64,000 nt of DNA. Source: Cryomorphaceae bacterium (GTDB lineage: Bacteria; Bacteroidota; Bacteroidia; Flavobacteriales_D; Sanyastnellaceae). Every line of letters begins with the position of its first letter. Within the stretch, counting starts at the first letter, position 1. Both the position numbers and the translations under genes were made by a program. Under the pieces are notes generated by a model that was given only the letters and a program-made list of their open reading frames with translations, had not been told where the DNA came from and ran no database searches. Location: NCBI GenBank assembly GCA_016124575.1, contig WGNM01000022.1, positions 62,001-126,000 on the forward strand. Direction: 5' to 3'. This document shows, piece by piece, positions 43,101-51,133 of this stretch.

Positions 43101-43716
43101 TAAAGTTTTCATGTCAGACCGCCCTGTAAGTTTGATTCAAACAACAGGAAATTCAATAATTGTTGAGGATCGTCAGCTCCTGATTCGTTTTGATCATGTC
43201 GGCGACATGGAATCAATCCAATCTCTGATTGATAAAGATCATGACATTCAATCGGTTAAGCTGTTATGCGCCGATGTAGAAACGTCGTGGAAGCTTTTTC
43301 AATCGCAATACAAAGTAGTCGAAGCAGCAGGCGGAATTGTCTTAAACGCGAAAGATGAAGTGCTGATGATACACCGGCTCGGACAATGGGATTTACCGAA
43401 AGGAAAAGTCGATACAGGTGAAACAATCGAGCAAGCAGCTGTGAGGGAAGTGTCAGAAGAGTGTGGCATTGAAGAGCCAACAATAACATCGTTCTTTTCA
43501 ACCTCTTACCATACGTATTATTTCAAAGAAAGATGGGTACTGAAGCCTTCTCACTGGTATGTGATGCGTGTGAATAAAGAAGAAGCCTTGGTGCCACAAA
43601 CAGAAGAGAACATCGATATTGTGAGGTGGGTGCCGCAATCGGAAATAGCCGATTATCTGCCGCAGGCCTATGCAAGCATTCGTGATGTGCTAACCGCTTT
43701 CCTCGCTAGAAACTAA
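43096..43716 (+). CDS. Nudix hydrolase
   Basis: A 206-residue cytoplasmic protein. Residues ~82-206 are the Nudix domain with a complete box: GKVDTGETIEQAAVREVSEE then CGI (GX5EX7REUXEEXGU). The N-terminal ~80 residues (MYKVFMSDRPVSLIQTTGN) form a separate small domain usual in this Bacteroidota subfamily, which supports ATG 43096 over 43087. The substrate, a nucleoside diphosphate linked to something, is not evident. It ends overlapping the convergent thioredoxin-fold gene by 4 bases. Confidence 0.92.
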   Translation: MYKVFMSDRPVSLIQTTGNSIIVEDRQLLIRFDHVGDMESIQSLIDKDHDIQSVKLLCADVETSWKLFQSQYKVVEAAGGIVLNAKDEVLMIHRLGQWDLPKGKVDTGETIEQAAVREVSEECGIEEPTITSFFSTSYHTYYFKERWVLKPSHWYVMRVNKEEALVPQTEENIDIVRWVPQSEIADYLPQAYASIRDVLTAFLARN

Positions 43717-45212
43717 TCTCGCCAGGTGCGTCCGTTTCCTTTTTTCTCATTCATGAATAGCTGTTCCAAACGATATGGCAAGCCATCGGCAGGAAGTGGT
43801 GTGACATCATCAATGAACCTATTGTCGGTATCTACGAGGTAACCCGTAGGAATAGATTTTAAATTGAAATGATGACGAATGGCTGGGGTATTTCCAGAGC
43901 GCAGCAATTGAATTTTGTTCGCTCGTGCCAAGCTCTGTAAGGCATTAATGGAGTTTCCCTCACCCATTTCAACGACTACGAAAGTCATTTTACTCGTCCA
44001 TTTTGATATCAGCGACGACAAAGCAGAAATTTCCTTTTGAGCTGAGGGCATGTTGCTATCAACGAAAAACAGGTACACCAATTCTCCATTGAAATCGACT
44101 AGGTTGATGCGATCACCGGTGAGATTGAGCAACACCACATTCGGCAGTGCTTCGGTATCGGATCGGCTGCCTTGCATGCTGTTTTCTAATATTGCAGAGC
44201 ATTGAATACCAAGAACGGAATCAGCAGAAAATCTGGCTATCACGGCTTGGATCTTTTTCTTAGAAAAATCGATATAAGAAGGCGTCTGCTCCAGAGCCAA
44301 CAATGCCAGCATGCTTTTCTCCTCATTGTTCAGCGTATTGGTTGGATCCAGGGCTTTAAAAAGAGAATCGGCAGGGGCCATTGAAATCAGTATGTCTTCC
44401 CATTTTGATGGGGAAACATTTCGTTTCGCCAATGGTGCGAAATTGAGCTGACGGAACAAACGGACATATTCAGGGTTAGTGAGATCGGTTTTGATGGTTG
44501 GGTAATCATTGGCTATTCGCTCAGAAGATTTCCCCAAAGAATGGTCAAGACTTGCCAACGAAGTCAGCAGCAATTGCTCAGTGAAGGCATCACACGGAGG
44601 CAACCATGAATGCACCCGTTCAGCGAAAGCATTGAATCGCAACGAGGTTGAATCGGCGAGCAACTCTACCACCTCATCATCATCCTCTTCTGTGATTAGG
44701 TTTGCTCGCAAAAGTTTTTCTCGTTGAACCTTTCTATAGCCGCTATTCCCTTTTGATTGTTGCTTCGCTAGATCGAGGAACGACTCGTTAAATAGCACTT
44801 CCATTTCACTTTGGAACTGCGACATGAGGACATTGGCATCCGCCGCGTGAGGCGAAGAGACAAATACGTTGAGCATGTTGTCGCAAAATTTGCGCGGTGC
44901 GTTTGATGGCTTTCGAAGCTCAATCGTGTAATCAGAATTTGGGAAGGCGTAGAATTCGCCCATCCATTCGCGGCAGTAGAGGCGAATAAGGTGCGGACGA
45001 GTTAGCGGAAAATCGACTTTGAAAGAACCGTCGTCGTTTATAGACACCGAAGTGATTTCAGACTGACGATTTACGAAAGCATCATCGAGGCGGTAGATGA
45101 AGAGTTCGCCACCTGCCAATTCCGATGCAGAACCCGCAATAGACGTTGCTGAACTATCTGGTTGGACCAGAAATATGAATGCAAGTAGGTATAAAATGCG
45201 ATACATCGCCAT
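43713..45212 (-). CDS. secreted thioredoxin-fold protein without CXXC
   Basis: A 499-residue protein from ATG 45212 (alternative ATG 45206) with a signal peptide (YRILYLLAFIFLVQPDSSA). The N-terminal ~100 residues look like a DUF4369-type beta domain (SINDDGSFKVDFPL). The middle is helical, and the last ~150 residues resemble a TlpA/AhpC-type thioredoxin fold (VVLLNLTGDRINLVDFNGEL; FVVVEMGEGNS; IPTGYLVDTDNRFI). At the active-site position the sequence reads FFVDSNMPSAQK, with no CXXC, so disulfide reductase activity is unlikely. The start lies within the 3' end of coaD (overlap 59 bases). Confidence 0.8.
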   Translation of the reverse strand: MAMYRILYLLAFIFLVQPDSSATSIAGSASELAGGELFIYRLDDAFVNRQSEITSVSINDDGSFKVDFPLTRPHLIRLYCREWMGEFYAFPNSDYTIELRKPSNAPRKFCDNMLNVFVSSPHAADANVLMSQFQSEMEVLFNESFLDLAKQQSKGNSGYRKVQREKLLRANLITEEDDDEVVELLADSTSLRFNAFAERVHSWLPPCDAFTEQLLLTSLASLDHSLGKSSERIANDYPTIKTDLTNPEYVRLFRQLNFAPLAKRNVSPSKWEDILISMAPADSLFKALDPTNTLNNEEKSMLALLALEQTPSYIDFSKKKIQAVIARFSADSVLGIQCSAILENSMQGSRSDTEALPNVVLLNLTGDRINLVDFNGELVYLFFVDSNMPSAQKEISALSSLISKWTSKMTFVVVEMGEGNSINALQSLARANKIQLLRSGNTPAIRHHFNLKSIPTGYLVDTDNRFIDDVTPLPADGLPYRLEQLFMNEKKGNGRTWRD

Positions 45213-45624
45213 TGTTTCTGAGTATCTCACGTACAACTGTCGAATTTATTGCCGCGTACTCTGGATCTGTGAATAAAATCACTGTCTCTAATTGAGGATC
45301 CATGTACTTGGTCATTTGTGCTATGGTGCGCTCATATTCAAAGTCGCCACCGTTGCGCACGCCCCTCAGCAAAAACTGAGCCCCAATACTTTTACAATGG
45401 TCAATCGTCAATCCATCGTAAGAATCAACCGTTACATTCGAAACATCAGCAAACACTTCACGCAGCCAATTGGTGCGTTGCTCGAGTGTAAACATGCTTT
45501 GCTTGGTGCTGTTGCTACCTATTGAAACCACAATTTCATCGAATATCAATGCGGCACGTCTGACAATGTTCTCATGTCCTTTAGTAATTGGATCGAATGA
45601 CCCTGGGAAGACTGCTTTCTTCAT
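45154..45624 (-). CDS. coaD: phosphopantetheine adenylyltransferase
   Basis: A 156-residue cytoplasmic enzyme of coenzyme A synthesis, making dephospho-CoA. Seen: AVFPGSFDPITKGHENIVRRA at the N-terminus with the nucleotide-binding T/HxGH motif, FLLRGVRNGGDFEYERTIAQ, and PEYAAINSTVVREILRNNGD. The C-terminal tail overlaps the start of the next gene by 59 bases, suggesting the tail beyond residue ~140 may be strain-specific. It overlaps the rsmD stop by 4 bases. Confidence 0.96.
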   Translation of the reverse strand: MKKAVFPGSFDPITKGHENIVRRAALIFDEIVVSIGSNSTKQSMFTLEQRTNWLREVFADVSNVTVDSYDGLTIDHCKSIGAQFLLRGVRNGGDFEYERTIAQMTKYMDPQLETVILFTDPEYAAINSTVVREILRNNGDVSHFIPTCIHISGPTR

Positions 45625-46163
45625 ACTTCATCGAAATTAAAGAAACTAAAATGGACATGTCCATATTTACGTTCATCGAACAGCCCTTCAGAGCCTGTAA
45701 ACGAATGTTCCGGACCGTGTTCCAAGATAAAGATACCCGATTTGCGGACAATACCTTTTTCTTTGATCAGTTTCGGAAGTTCTTTTAGCCGCGGCAAATC
45801 GTAAGGGGGATCGGCGAAAACGATGTCCCACGTTTCACGAGTTTGCGCCAGCCATGAGAACACATCTGCTTTAACAGGAATGATTTGGGTGATACCAAAA
45901 CTCAGCGCTGTTGCTCTTATAAAGGAACAAGAACTCCCAGATAGCTCAATTGCTCTTACTGTAGAAGCCCCTCTGCTGGCCAGTTCATAGCTCACAGCCC
46001 CAGACCCAGCGAACAAATCTACCGTATCAGCATCTTGAATCTCGAATTTATGTTGTAGAATATTGAATAAACTCTCGCGCGCATAATCTGTTGTTGGTCG
46101 CCCCTTAAAGTTGGATGGAGGCTGAAAACGCCGGCCTTTTAATGACCCTCCTATGATGCGCAT
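45621..46163 (-). CDS. rsmD: 16S rRNA (guanine966-N2)-methyltransferase
   Basis: A 180-residue SAM-dependent methyltransferase modifying G966 in the 30S subunit. Seen: MRIIGGSLKGRRFQPPSN, RPTTDYARESLFNIL, VDLFAGSGAVSYELASRGA and the catalytic motif DPPYDL. It overlaps the DUF3822 gene by 13 bases and coaD by 4 bases, the usual Bacteroidota order DUF3822-rsmD-coaD. Confidence 0.95.
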   Translation of the reverse strand: MRIIGGSLKGRRFQPPSNFKGRPTTDYARESLFNILQHKFEIQDADTVDLFAGSGAVSYELASRGASTVRAIELSGSSCSFIRATALSFGITQIIPVKADVFSWLAQTRETWDIVFADPPYDLPRLKELPKLIKEKGIVRKSGIFILEHGPEHSFTGSEGLFDERKYGHVHFSFFNFDEV

Positions 46164-46984
46164 GCAATGATATTTAAAAGTGTGGTATGCCTTGAATTCG
46201 CATCAATAGCCGCATCAACGGGTGGTTGATCATACCCCTCAAATCTGGTTACAGATTCAAAATATTCTCTGAAAAGCTCGAGCTGCTGGTCGGTTACTTC
46301 TCCACACGCCTCAATCGATATTTCCTCATTTTCGAGTGCGAGCTGCTTCACAATGTTAGCGGTATAAAAAAGGATGTCTTCGTCGGTCTTAAAATTGAAC
46401 GAATTCGCTAAAAACAATTTCGAATGTCCGACCACTGCGAAATCGCATTTACGACCATGCACATCAACGACTATTTGCGTGTTTCTATCGAAACGATTGT
46501 GTTTCAAGAGAGCATCAATCAGCAACCCTTGAGAAGGAACCAATTTTTGTCCGCGAAAAACACCCTGAAAAAAACCCAACACTTCTTCATCTACCCCATA
46601 AATCAATGTCGCTGAAAGGCGGGAGATGTTAAAAGACAAACAGTTTTGATATTCGACACCGCTTGATAACTGAAGCAATTCAGGAGAACGTTTAAAATCG
46701 TACAATGCATTGGGAACCAACACCATATCGCACGACCTCAGCGCAATGCTAGTGCTCGCGAACGTTGTATTCCGAAGGGTATTGGACGTCCAAGAATTCA
46801 GTTTTGAAATCCGCTCCGATGGCTCGAATCGCAAATCACCAATTGAGAGCACCGATTTATATGCATTGGTTACAGCCCACAACAGCGAGTCATCAGCCAC
46901 CAACGCATATAAAAAATGGTCAGAAGAATAGTGATCGGGCGAAAGCCCTTGGATATCGACTTTCTCTTTATTTCCAGTTACCAT
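46151..46984 (-). CDS. DUF3822 family protein
   Basis: A 277-residue cytoplasmic protein. ATG 46984 is chosen (MVTGNKEKVDIQGLS); the longer frame overlaps its neighbour more. The layout resembles an actin/ASKHA-like fold: SSDHFLYALVADDSLLWAVT, VLVPNALYDFKR, IVVDVHGRKCDFAVVGHSK and LFLANSFNFKTDEDILFYTANI. This family sits next to rsmD across Bacteroidota; the function is unknown. It overlaps both neighbours by 13-17 bases. Confidence 0.88.
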   Translation of the reverse strand: MVTGNKEKVDIQGLSPDHYSSDHFLYALVADDSLLWAVTNAYKSVLSIGDLRFEPSERISKLNSWTSNTLRNTTFASTSIALRSCDMVLVPNALYDFKRSPELLQLSSGVEYQNCLSFNISRLSATLIYGVDEEVLGFFQGVFRGQKLVPSQGLLIDALLKHNRFDRNTQIVVDVHGRKCDFAVVGHSKLFLANSFNFKTDEDILFYTANIVKQLALENEEISIEACGEVTDQQLELFREYFESVTRFEGYDQPPVDAAIDANSRHTTLLNIIACAS

Positions 46985-47846
46985 CGAGGTGAGGTTCGGT
47001 AAGCGAACCAAACTTAAGCGTGTCTTTACGAGCACCTTCCTGACCGAAAGGCGTAGGGTCTTTCACTTCCAAGGTAGCTTTGTTGACACCACCTACTTCG
47101 ATAGAACTCATTTTCGCTTCAAAGCGCACACCTGAAAGCGGCGAATATGTTAAAGAATCGAGGTTTACCATATCCATTTTCTTCTCCTTGCGCTTTTCTG
47201 GAGCAAAGTTTTCATCGAAAAAGCTCGTATAAATGGTATCACGGATTTTCCAAACACTCATATCGGACTCGATTTTAGTGAGAAGATCATCAGGTGATAG
47301 ACCGATCATTGTGGCAACAGAATCGACATCTGCACGCGTGATTACATAACCCATTTCTAGCGACCGCTGTTCAGGCAACGAATCGTGGAAAGTACCTGCT
47401 TTAAAAGGAATAGCTACAACTGGTTTGTAAACGAAATCAATAAGTGTATCGAAGTTGGTTGTAAAAACACCATAAACATCTTCATATGCCTCTTCGATTG
47501 ACCGAATATCTTTCAGCTTTTGAATCACCACCTCATCGTACAGTCTCTTTTTCTCTTGATATACCAATTCACTATCTACCGAGTCATACACTTGATAACC
47601 AAGAAAAAGAGCTAGAATAGCTGCTCCAAACCCAAGGATTTTAGAAATTGAACCGCTCAATTTTTCTAAAACCGTTGGAGACATCAATATCGCCACCGCG
47701 ATTAAGATTAGCGATGAAATCAGAAGCATGATCGGTTGTTTTTCCAATGCGTCGCCACTAAAATATTTGACCAAAAAGACCAAACCCATGACAAACAACC
47801 CGATTGAGATAACGTATTTTCCTAATGTCTTCCCAAGATTTTCCAT
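46968..47846 (-). CDS. membrane protein of unknown function
   Basis: A 292-residue protein from ATG 47846 (MENLGKTLGKYVISIGLFVM). Three N-terminal hydrophobic helices (VISIGLFVMGLVFLVKYF; PIMLLISSLILIAVAILM; ILGFGAAILALFLGYQVY) precede a coiled-coil-like, acidic soluble part (VYQEKKRLYDEVVIQKLKDI) and a C-terminal domain ending KFGSLTEPHLDGNWK. Start of the minus-strand operon leading to DUF3822, rsmD and coaD; the -7 box at 47888-47895 fits. Function unknown. Confidence 0.78.
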   Translation of the reverse strand: MENLGKTLGKYVISIGLFVMGLVFLVKYFSGDALEKQPIMLLISSLILIAVAILMSPTVLEKLSGSISKILGFGAAILALFLGYQVYDSVDSELVYQEKKRLYDEVVIQKLKDIRSIEEAYEDVYGVFTTNFDTLIDFVYKPVVAIPFKAGTFHDSLPEQRSLEMGYVITRADVDSVATMIGLSPDDLLTKIESDMSVWKIRDTIYTSFFDENFAPEKRKEKKMDMVNLDSLTYSPLSGVRFEAKMSSIEVGGVNKATLEVKDPTPFGQEGARKDTLKFGSLTEPHLDGNWK

Positions 47847-47887
47847 TTTCGCTTGACGATTTAAAAGTATAACGGCATGTGCCCGCG

Positions 47888-47895
47888 CAAACTTA
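47888..47895 (-). promoter_or_regulatory. -7 promoter box of the membrane protein-DUF3822-rsmD-coaD operon
   Basis: TAAGTTTG on the minus strand, exact match to TAnnTTTG, with a leader of about 38 nt before the ATG at 47846. Confidence 0.45.
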
Positions 47896-48083
47896 CAATT
47901 TTTTCTTTTCCACTTTCCTCCGAAATCCAACGATAATATCGTTTCTAATAGATATTATTTCTAATTCCTTTCCGATATTAGCACTTCAAAAAAAATTAAC
48001 CATTTGATGTGACCTTGCGTTAGACCTTTCGTCGAAACGTTGTTCTCTTTCAAAGAGGGGTTCATTATTGTAAGACTAAAAAT

Positions 48084-48184
48084 GCCGAAGCGGGCTATCC
48101 GCAAGGGACAGGGTTCGTGGCTAACTAAAAGGTCACCATTGGGAGAGAGTGGTGAACTCCCTGGGCTCGCTTCGGTTCATTTTT
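48084..48184 (+). ncRNA. candidate structured RNA, possibly 6S-Flavo-like
   Basis: A non-coding segment of about 100 bases folds into a rod. The closing stem pairs 48084-48095 with 48165-48176 (12 bp, two G-U pairs). Inside are a small hairpin with a GCAA tetraloop (48099-48106), an inner stem CAGGG/CCCTG (48109-48113 with 48159-48163) and a hairpin TCACCATT/AGTGGTGA (48133-48140 with 48148-48155). Five T residues follow at 48180-48184. G-U pairs and the GNRA loop work only if the plus strand is transcribed. The rod with an internal bubble resembles 6S RNA; 6S-Flavo and Flavo-1 are the named Bacteroidota candidates (from memory, not searched). Confidence 0.55.
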
Positions 48185-48230
48185 CTGATTCTCTGCTGTT
48201 TCACCTTGTCGTTTCTTTTATCTTCGCGCA

Positions 48231-49742
48231 GTGTCTGCAATAAGATTTATAGCCTCTCGCATGGCGGGAAAGAGTGAAAGTCAAAAACTTTCTCGTCCTG
48301 TCGTCACCATCGCCACACTTGGCGTCGCCGTTGGCGTAGCGCTTATGATCATCAGTGTTGCTATTGTTACAGGGTTTCAGCAGGAGGTGAGAGATAAAGT
48401 GGTCGGATTTGGAGCGCACTTCCAGATTGTAAACGCCGATCAATCTTTCAACAAAGAAAGTTCTCGCATTGAAATTTCTCAAGATTTTTATCCCTCACTC
48501 GGGGATGCGGAAGGAATTCGTCAAATACAAATCTTCGCTACAAAACCGGGCATCATGGAAACCTCCGACAACCTACAAGGTGTTGTCATAAAGGGCATTG
48601 GAACCGATTTTGATTGGTCGTTCTTCAATTCGAAAATCACACGAGGACAGCCGCTGCAGATTGGAGAATCAGCCGGTGAAAGTCAACTTATGATCTCTGA
48701 GTTCACTGCCAAACGTCTCGAACTCGACTTGGGCGACAAAGTAACACTCTACTTCGTTTTAAAAGAAGGTGACATACGTCCGAGGAACTTCGAAATAACC
48801 ACCATGTTCAATACCGGACTAAAAGAGTTCGATGAACAATTCGTTTTTGTCGACATCGCCCACATCCAACGCATCAACAAATGGGGCATCGAAGCTCAAA
48901 TAGCTCTCATTGATTCATGCCAACGCGATGTTGTGACTGTTCAGGGGTTTGGGTTTGGCGGACAAAACGACTTGAGATACAGTTGGTCGGAAAGCAGCCT
49001 TGCTGGGCCCGGTCCGCATGAAATTGTCATGGGTACTTCGATAGACACAACCTTCTCGTTGATTGTGACCGATGGGGCGAATACCCTCGCCGATACTGCT
49101 TTTTTAAAAATATCGAAAACCAATACAGACAGTTGTTTCCACGGATCATTGACCACTTCTGGCGGAAGTTGGAAATACTACGCCGGTGGATTTGAGGTCT
49201 TGATCGACGACTATGCCCAACTAGGTGATATGGACGATGCCGTGTTTTATGAAGTCCCATACTACCTCGATGTCTTGAGCGTTGCCGACCGAAATCCAGA
49301 AATATTCTCTTGGCTCGAAATGCTCGATTTGAATGTAGACCTTATAATATATATGATGATTCTGATTGCCGTAGTGAATATGACTTCTGCGCTGTTAATC
49401 ATCATCTTAGAGCGGACAAATATGATTGGCATGCTGAAAGCGTTTGGCATGCGCGACCGTTATGTCGTATTTATTTTCATCCGCCATGCGGCGAGAATAA
49501 TCGGCATTGGGATGCTAGTAGGAAACCTAATTGGCTTTGGGTTGTGTGCTTTGCAGAAGTCGACAGGCCTGATCAAACTGAATCCAGAAACGTATTATGT
49601 TGACTACGTCCCTATCCGATTTGACTTTTTATACCTCTTTCAAATAGAAGCCATCACCTTCGTAGTCTGCGTATTGATGATGTTGTTACCGGCACTTTAT
49701 GTATCAAAGATATCACCGGTAAAAGCTATTCGCTTCGATTAA
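48231..49742 (+). CDS. ABC transporter permease, LolC/LolE (FtsX) type, with Ig-like insertion
   Basis: A 503-residue inner-membrane permease starting at GTG 48231. A variant -7 box (TATCTTCG, 48219-48226) lies 4 bases ahead. The N-terminal helix (TIATLGVAVGVALMIISVAIV), the periplasmic MacB-like domain (SRIEISQDFYPSLGDAEGIRQ) and three C-terminal helices (about 368-490; ILERTNMIGMLKAFGM) are those of LolC/E. Between residues ~230 and 302 an extra ~70-residue Ig/PKD-like segment (LRYSWSESSLAGPGPHEIVM) is inserted, bounded by C230 and C302. Related proteins are about 400-410 residues. The ATPase gene is not adjacent. Confidence 0.88.
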   Translation: MSAIRFIASRMAGKSESQKLSRPVVTIATLGVAVGVALMIISVAIVTGFQQEVRDKVVGFGAHFQIVNADQSFNKESSRIEISQDFYPSLGDAEGIRQIQIFATKPGIMETSDNLQGVVIKGIGTDFDWSFFNSKITRGQPLQIGESAGESQLMISEFTAKRLELDLGDKVTLYFVLKEGDIRPRNFEITTMFNTGLKEFDEQFVFVDIAHIQRINKWGIEAQIALIDSCQRDVVTVQGFGFGGQNDLRYSWSESSLAGPGPHEIVMGTSIDTTFSLIVTDGANTLADTAFLKISKTNTDSCFHGSLTTSGGSWKYYAGGFEVLIDDYAQLGDMDDAVFYEVPYYLDVLSVADRNPEIFSWLEMLDLNVDLIIYMMILIAVVNMTSALLIIILERTNMIGMLKAFGMRDRYVVFIFIRHAARIIGIGMLVGNLIGFGLCALQKSTGLIKLNPETYYVDYVPIRFDFLYLFQIEAITFVVCVLMMLLPALYVSKISPVKAIRFD

Positions 49743-49749
49743 GACTCTC

Positions 49750-49757
49750 TACCTTTG
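49750..49757 (+). promoter_or_regulatory. -7 promoter box directly ahead of the CBS-type synthase gene
   Basis: TACCTTTG, exact match to TAnnTTTG, ends 4 bases before the ATG at 49762, so transcription would start at or next to the start codon (leaderless). Confidence 0.5.
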
Positions 49758-49761
49758 CATT

Positions 49762-51129
49762 ATGAAAAACCGTGTTTACGACAACATTTTAGGAGCCATC
49801 GGCAATACACCGATGATCCGACTAAATAAAATTGCAGCCGACATCCCAGGAACGGTATATGCAAAAGTTGAGTACTTCAATCCAGGCAACTCGGTGAAAG
49901 ACCGCATGGCGCTCAAGATGATCGAAGATGCCGAAAAAAATGGCACCTTGAAACCGGGTGGAACTGTAATTGAATGTACTTCCGGAAATACAGGTATGGG
50001 ACTGGCTTTGGCTTGCATCGTAAAGGGCTATAAACTGATTTGTACTACCAGCGATAAACAGTCGAAAGAGAAATTCGATGTCTTACGCGCCCACGGCGCT
50101 CAAGTGTATGTTTGTCCGACCAACGTTGCACCAACCCACCCCGATAGCTACTACTCTGTTGCGGAGCGTTTGCACAAAGAAACACCGAATAGCATTTGGT
50201 GCAATCAATACGACAATCTAAGCAACCGCCAAGCGCATTACGAAAGCACAGGACCTGAGATTTGGGAACAGACGGAAGGAAAAATAACCCATTTTGTAGT
50301 GGGAGTAGGAACCGGAGGCACCATTTCAGGAGTAGCGAAATTTCTCAAAGAGAAAAATCCGAACATCAAGATTTGGGGCGCTGATACATACGGATCAGTA
50401 TTTAAAAAATACCATGAAACGGGAGAATTCGACGAAAAAGAAATCTACCCTTACATCACCGAAGGTATTGGTGAAGATATTCTACCAAAAAACGTTGATT
50501 TCAGTTTAATTGATGGTTTCGAGAAGGTTACAGATAAAGATGGCGCCTTAGTTACTCGTGAGCTAGCCATCAAAGAAGGATTGTTTCTTGGATACAGCGC
50601 AGGATCTGCATATCAACTCATTCGTCAGCGCAAGCATGAGCTCGACGAAAACAGTTTTGTCGTAGTCCTTTTCCACGATCATGGCAGCCGCTACGTAGGT
50701 AAAGTTTTCAATGACGATTGGATGCGCGATCGCGGGTTTTTGAAAGAAGAGGTGAAGACAGCCAAAGACATCATTGCCAAGCACCGAAACTTACCTTTGG
50801 TTAAGGTATACTCAGGTGAGCCTATTGAAACAGTAATTCAAAAAATGAAGCAATTTGGCATTAGTCAAATGCCTGTTGTGCAAGAAGGAGAAATTGTAGG
50901 CTCGGTAGATGATAGAAAACTATTCGAAGCCATTTTTGATGGGTCGAACACGATGACCGACGCAGTGCACAAAGTTATGTCGGCACCCTACCCTGTTGTT
51001 TCAGAAAGCACATCTTTGAGCGATTTATCGAAGATGATGACCAAAGACAATGCTGCGGTGCTGGTGACTTTAAGTGAAGGCGGACATCATATCATCACCC
51101 GACACGACTTGATAGCTGCCATTGGATAA
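49762..51129 (+). CDS. cystathionine beta-synthase / cysteine synthase with CBS domains
   Basis: A 455-residue PLP enzyme. Residues 1-330 are the cysteine synthase/CBS fold: IGNTPMIRLN, the PLP lysine in NPGNSVKDRMA, TSGNTGMGLALA, and the phosphate loop GVGTGGTISGVAKFL. Residues ~335-455 are a pair of CBS domains (PLVKVYSGEPIETVIQKMKQ; MSAPYPVVSESTSLSDLSKM), which usually bind adenosyl ligands for regulation. It forms cystathionine from serine and homocysteine, or cysteine from O-acetylserine. Sequence does not settle which. Possible leaderless message. Confidence 0.93.
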   Translation: MKNRVYDNILGAIGNTPMIRLNKIAADIPGTVYAKVEYFNPGNSVKDRMALKMIEDAEKNGTLKPGGTVIECTSGNTGMGLALACIVKGYKLICTTSDKQSKEKFDVLRAHGAQVYVCPTNVAPTHPDSYYSVAERLHKETPNSIWCNQYDNLSNRQAHYESTGPEIWEQTEGKITHFVVGVGTGGTISGVAKFLKEKNPNIKIWGADTYGSVFKKYHETGEFDEKEIYPYITEGIGEDILPKNVDFSLIDGFEKVTDKDGALVTRELAIKEGLFLGYSAGSAYQLIRQRKHELDENSFVVVLFHDHGSRYVGKVFNDDWMRDRGFLKEEVKTAKDIIAKHRNLPLVKVYSGEPIETVIQKMKQFGISQMPVVQEGEIVGSVDDRKLFEAIFDGSNTMTDAVHKVMSAPYPVVSESTSLSDLSKMMTKDNAAVLVTLSEGGHHIITRHDLIAAIG

Positions 51130-51133
51130 CAGC

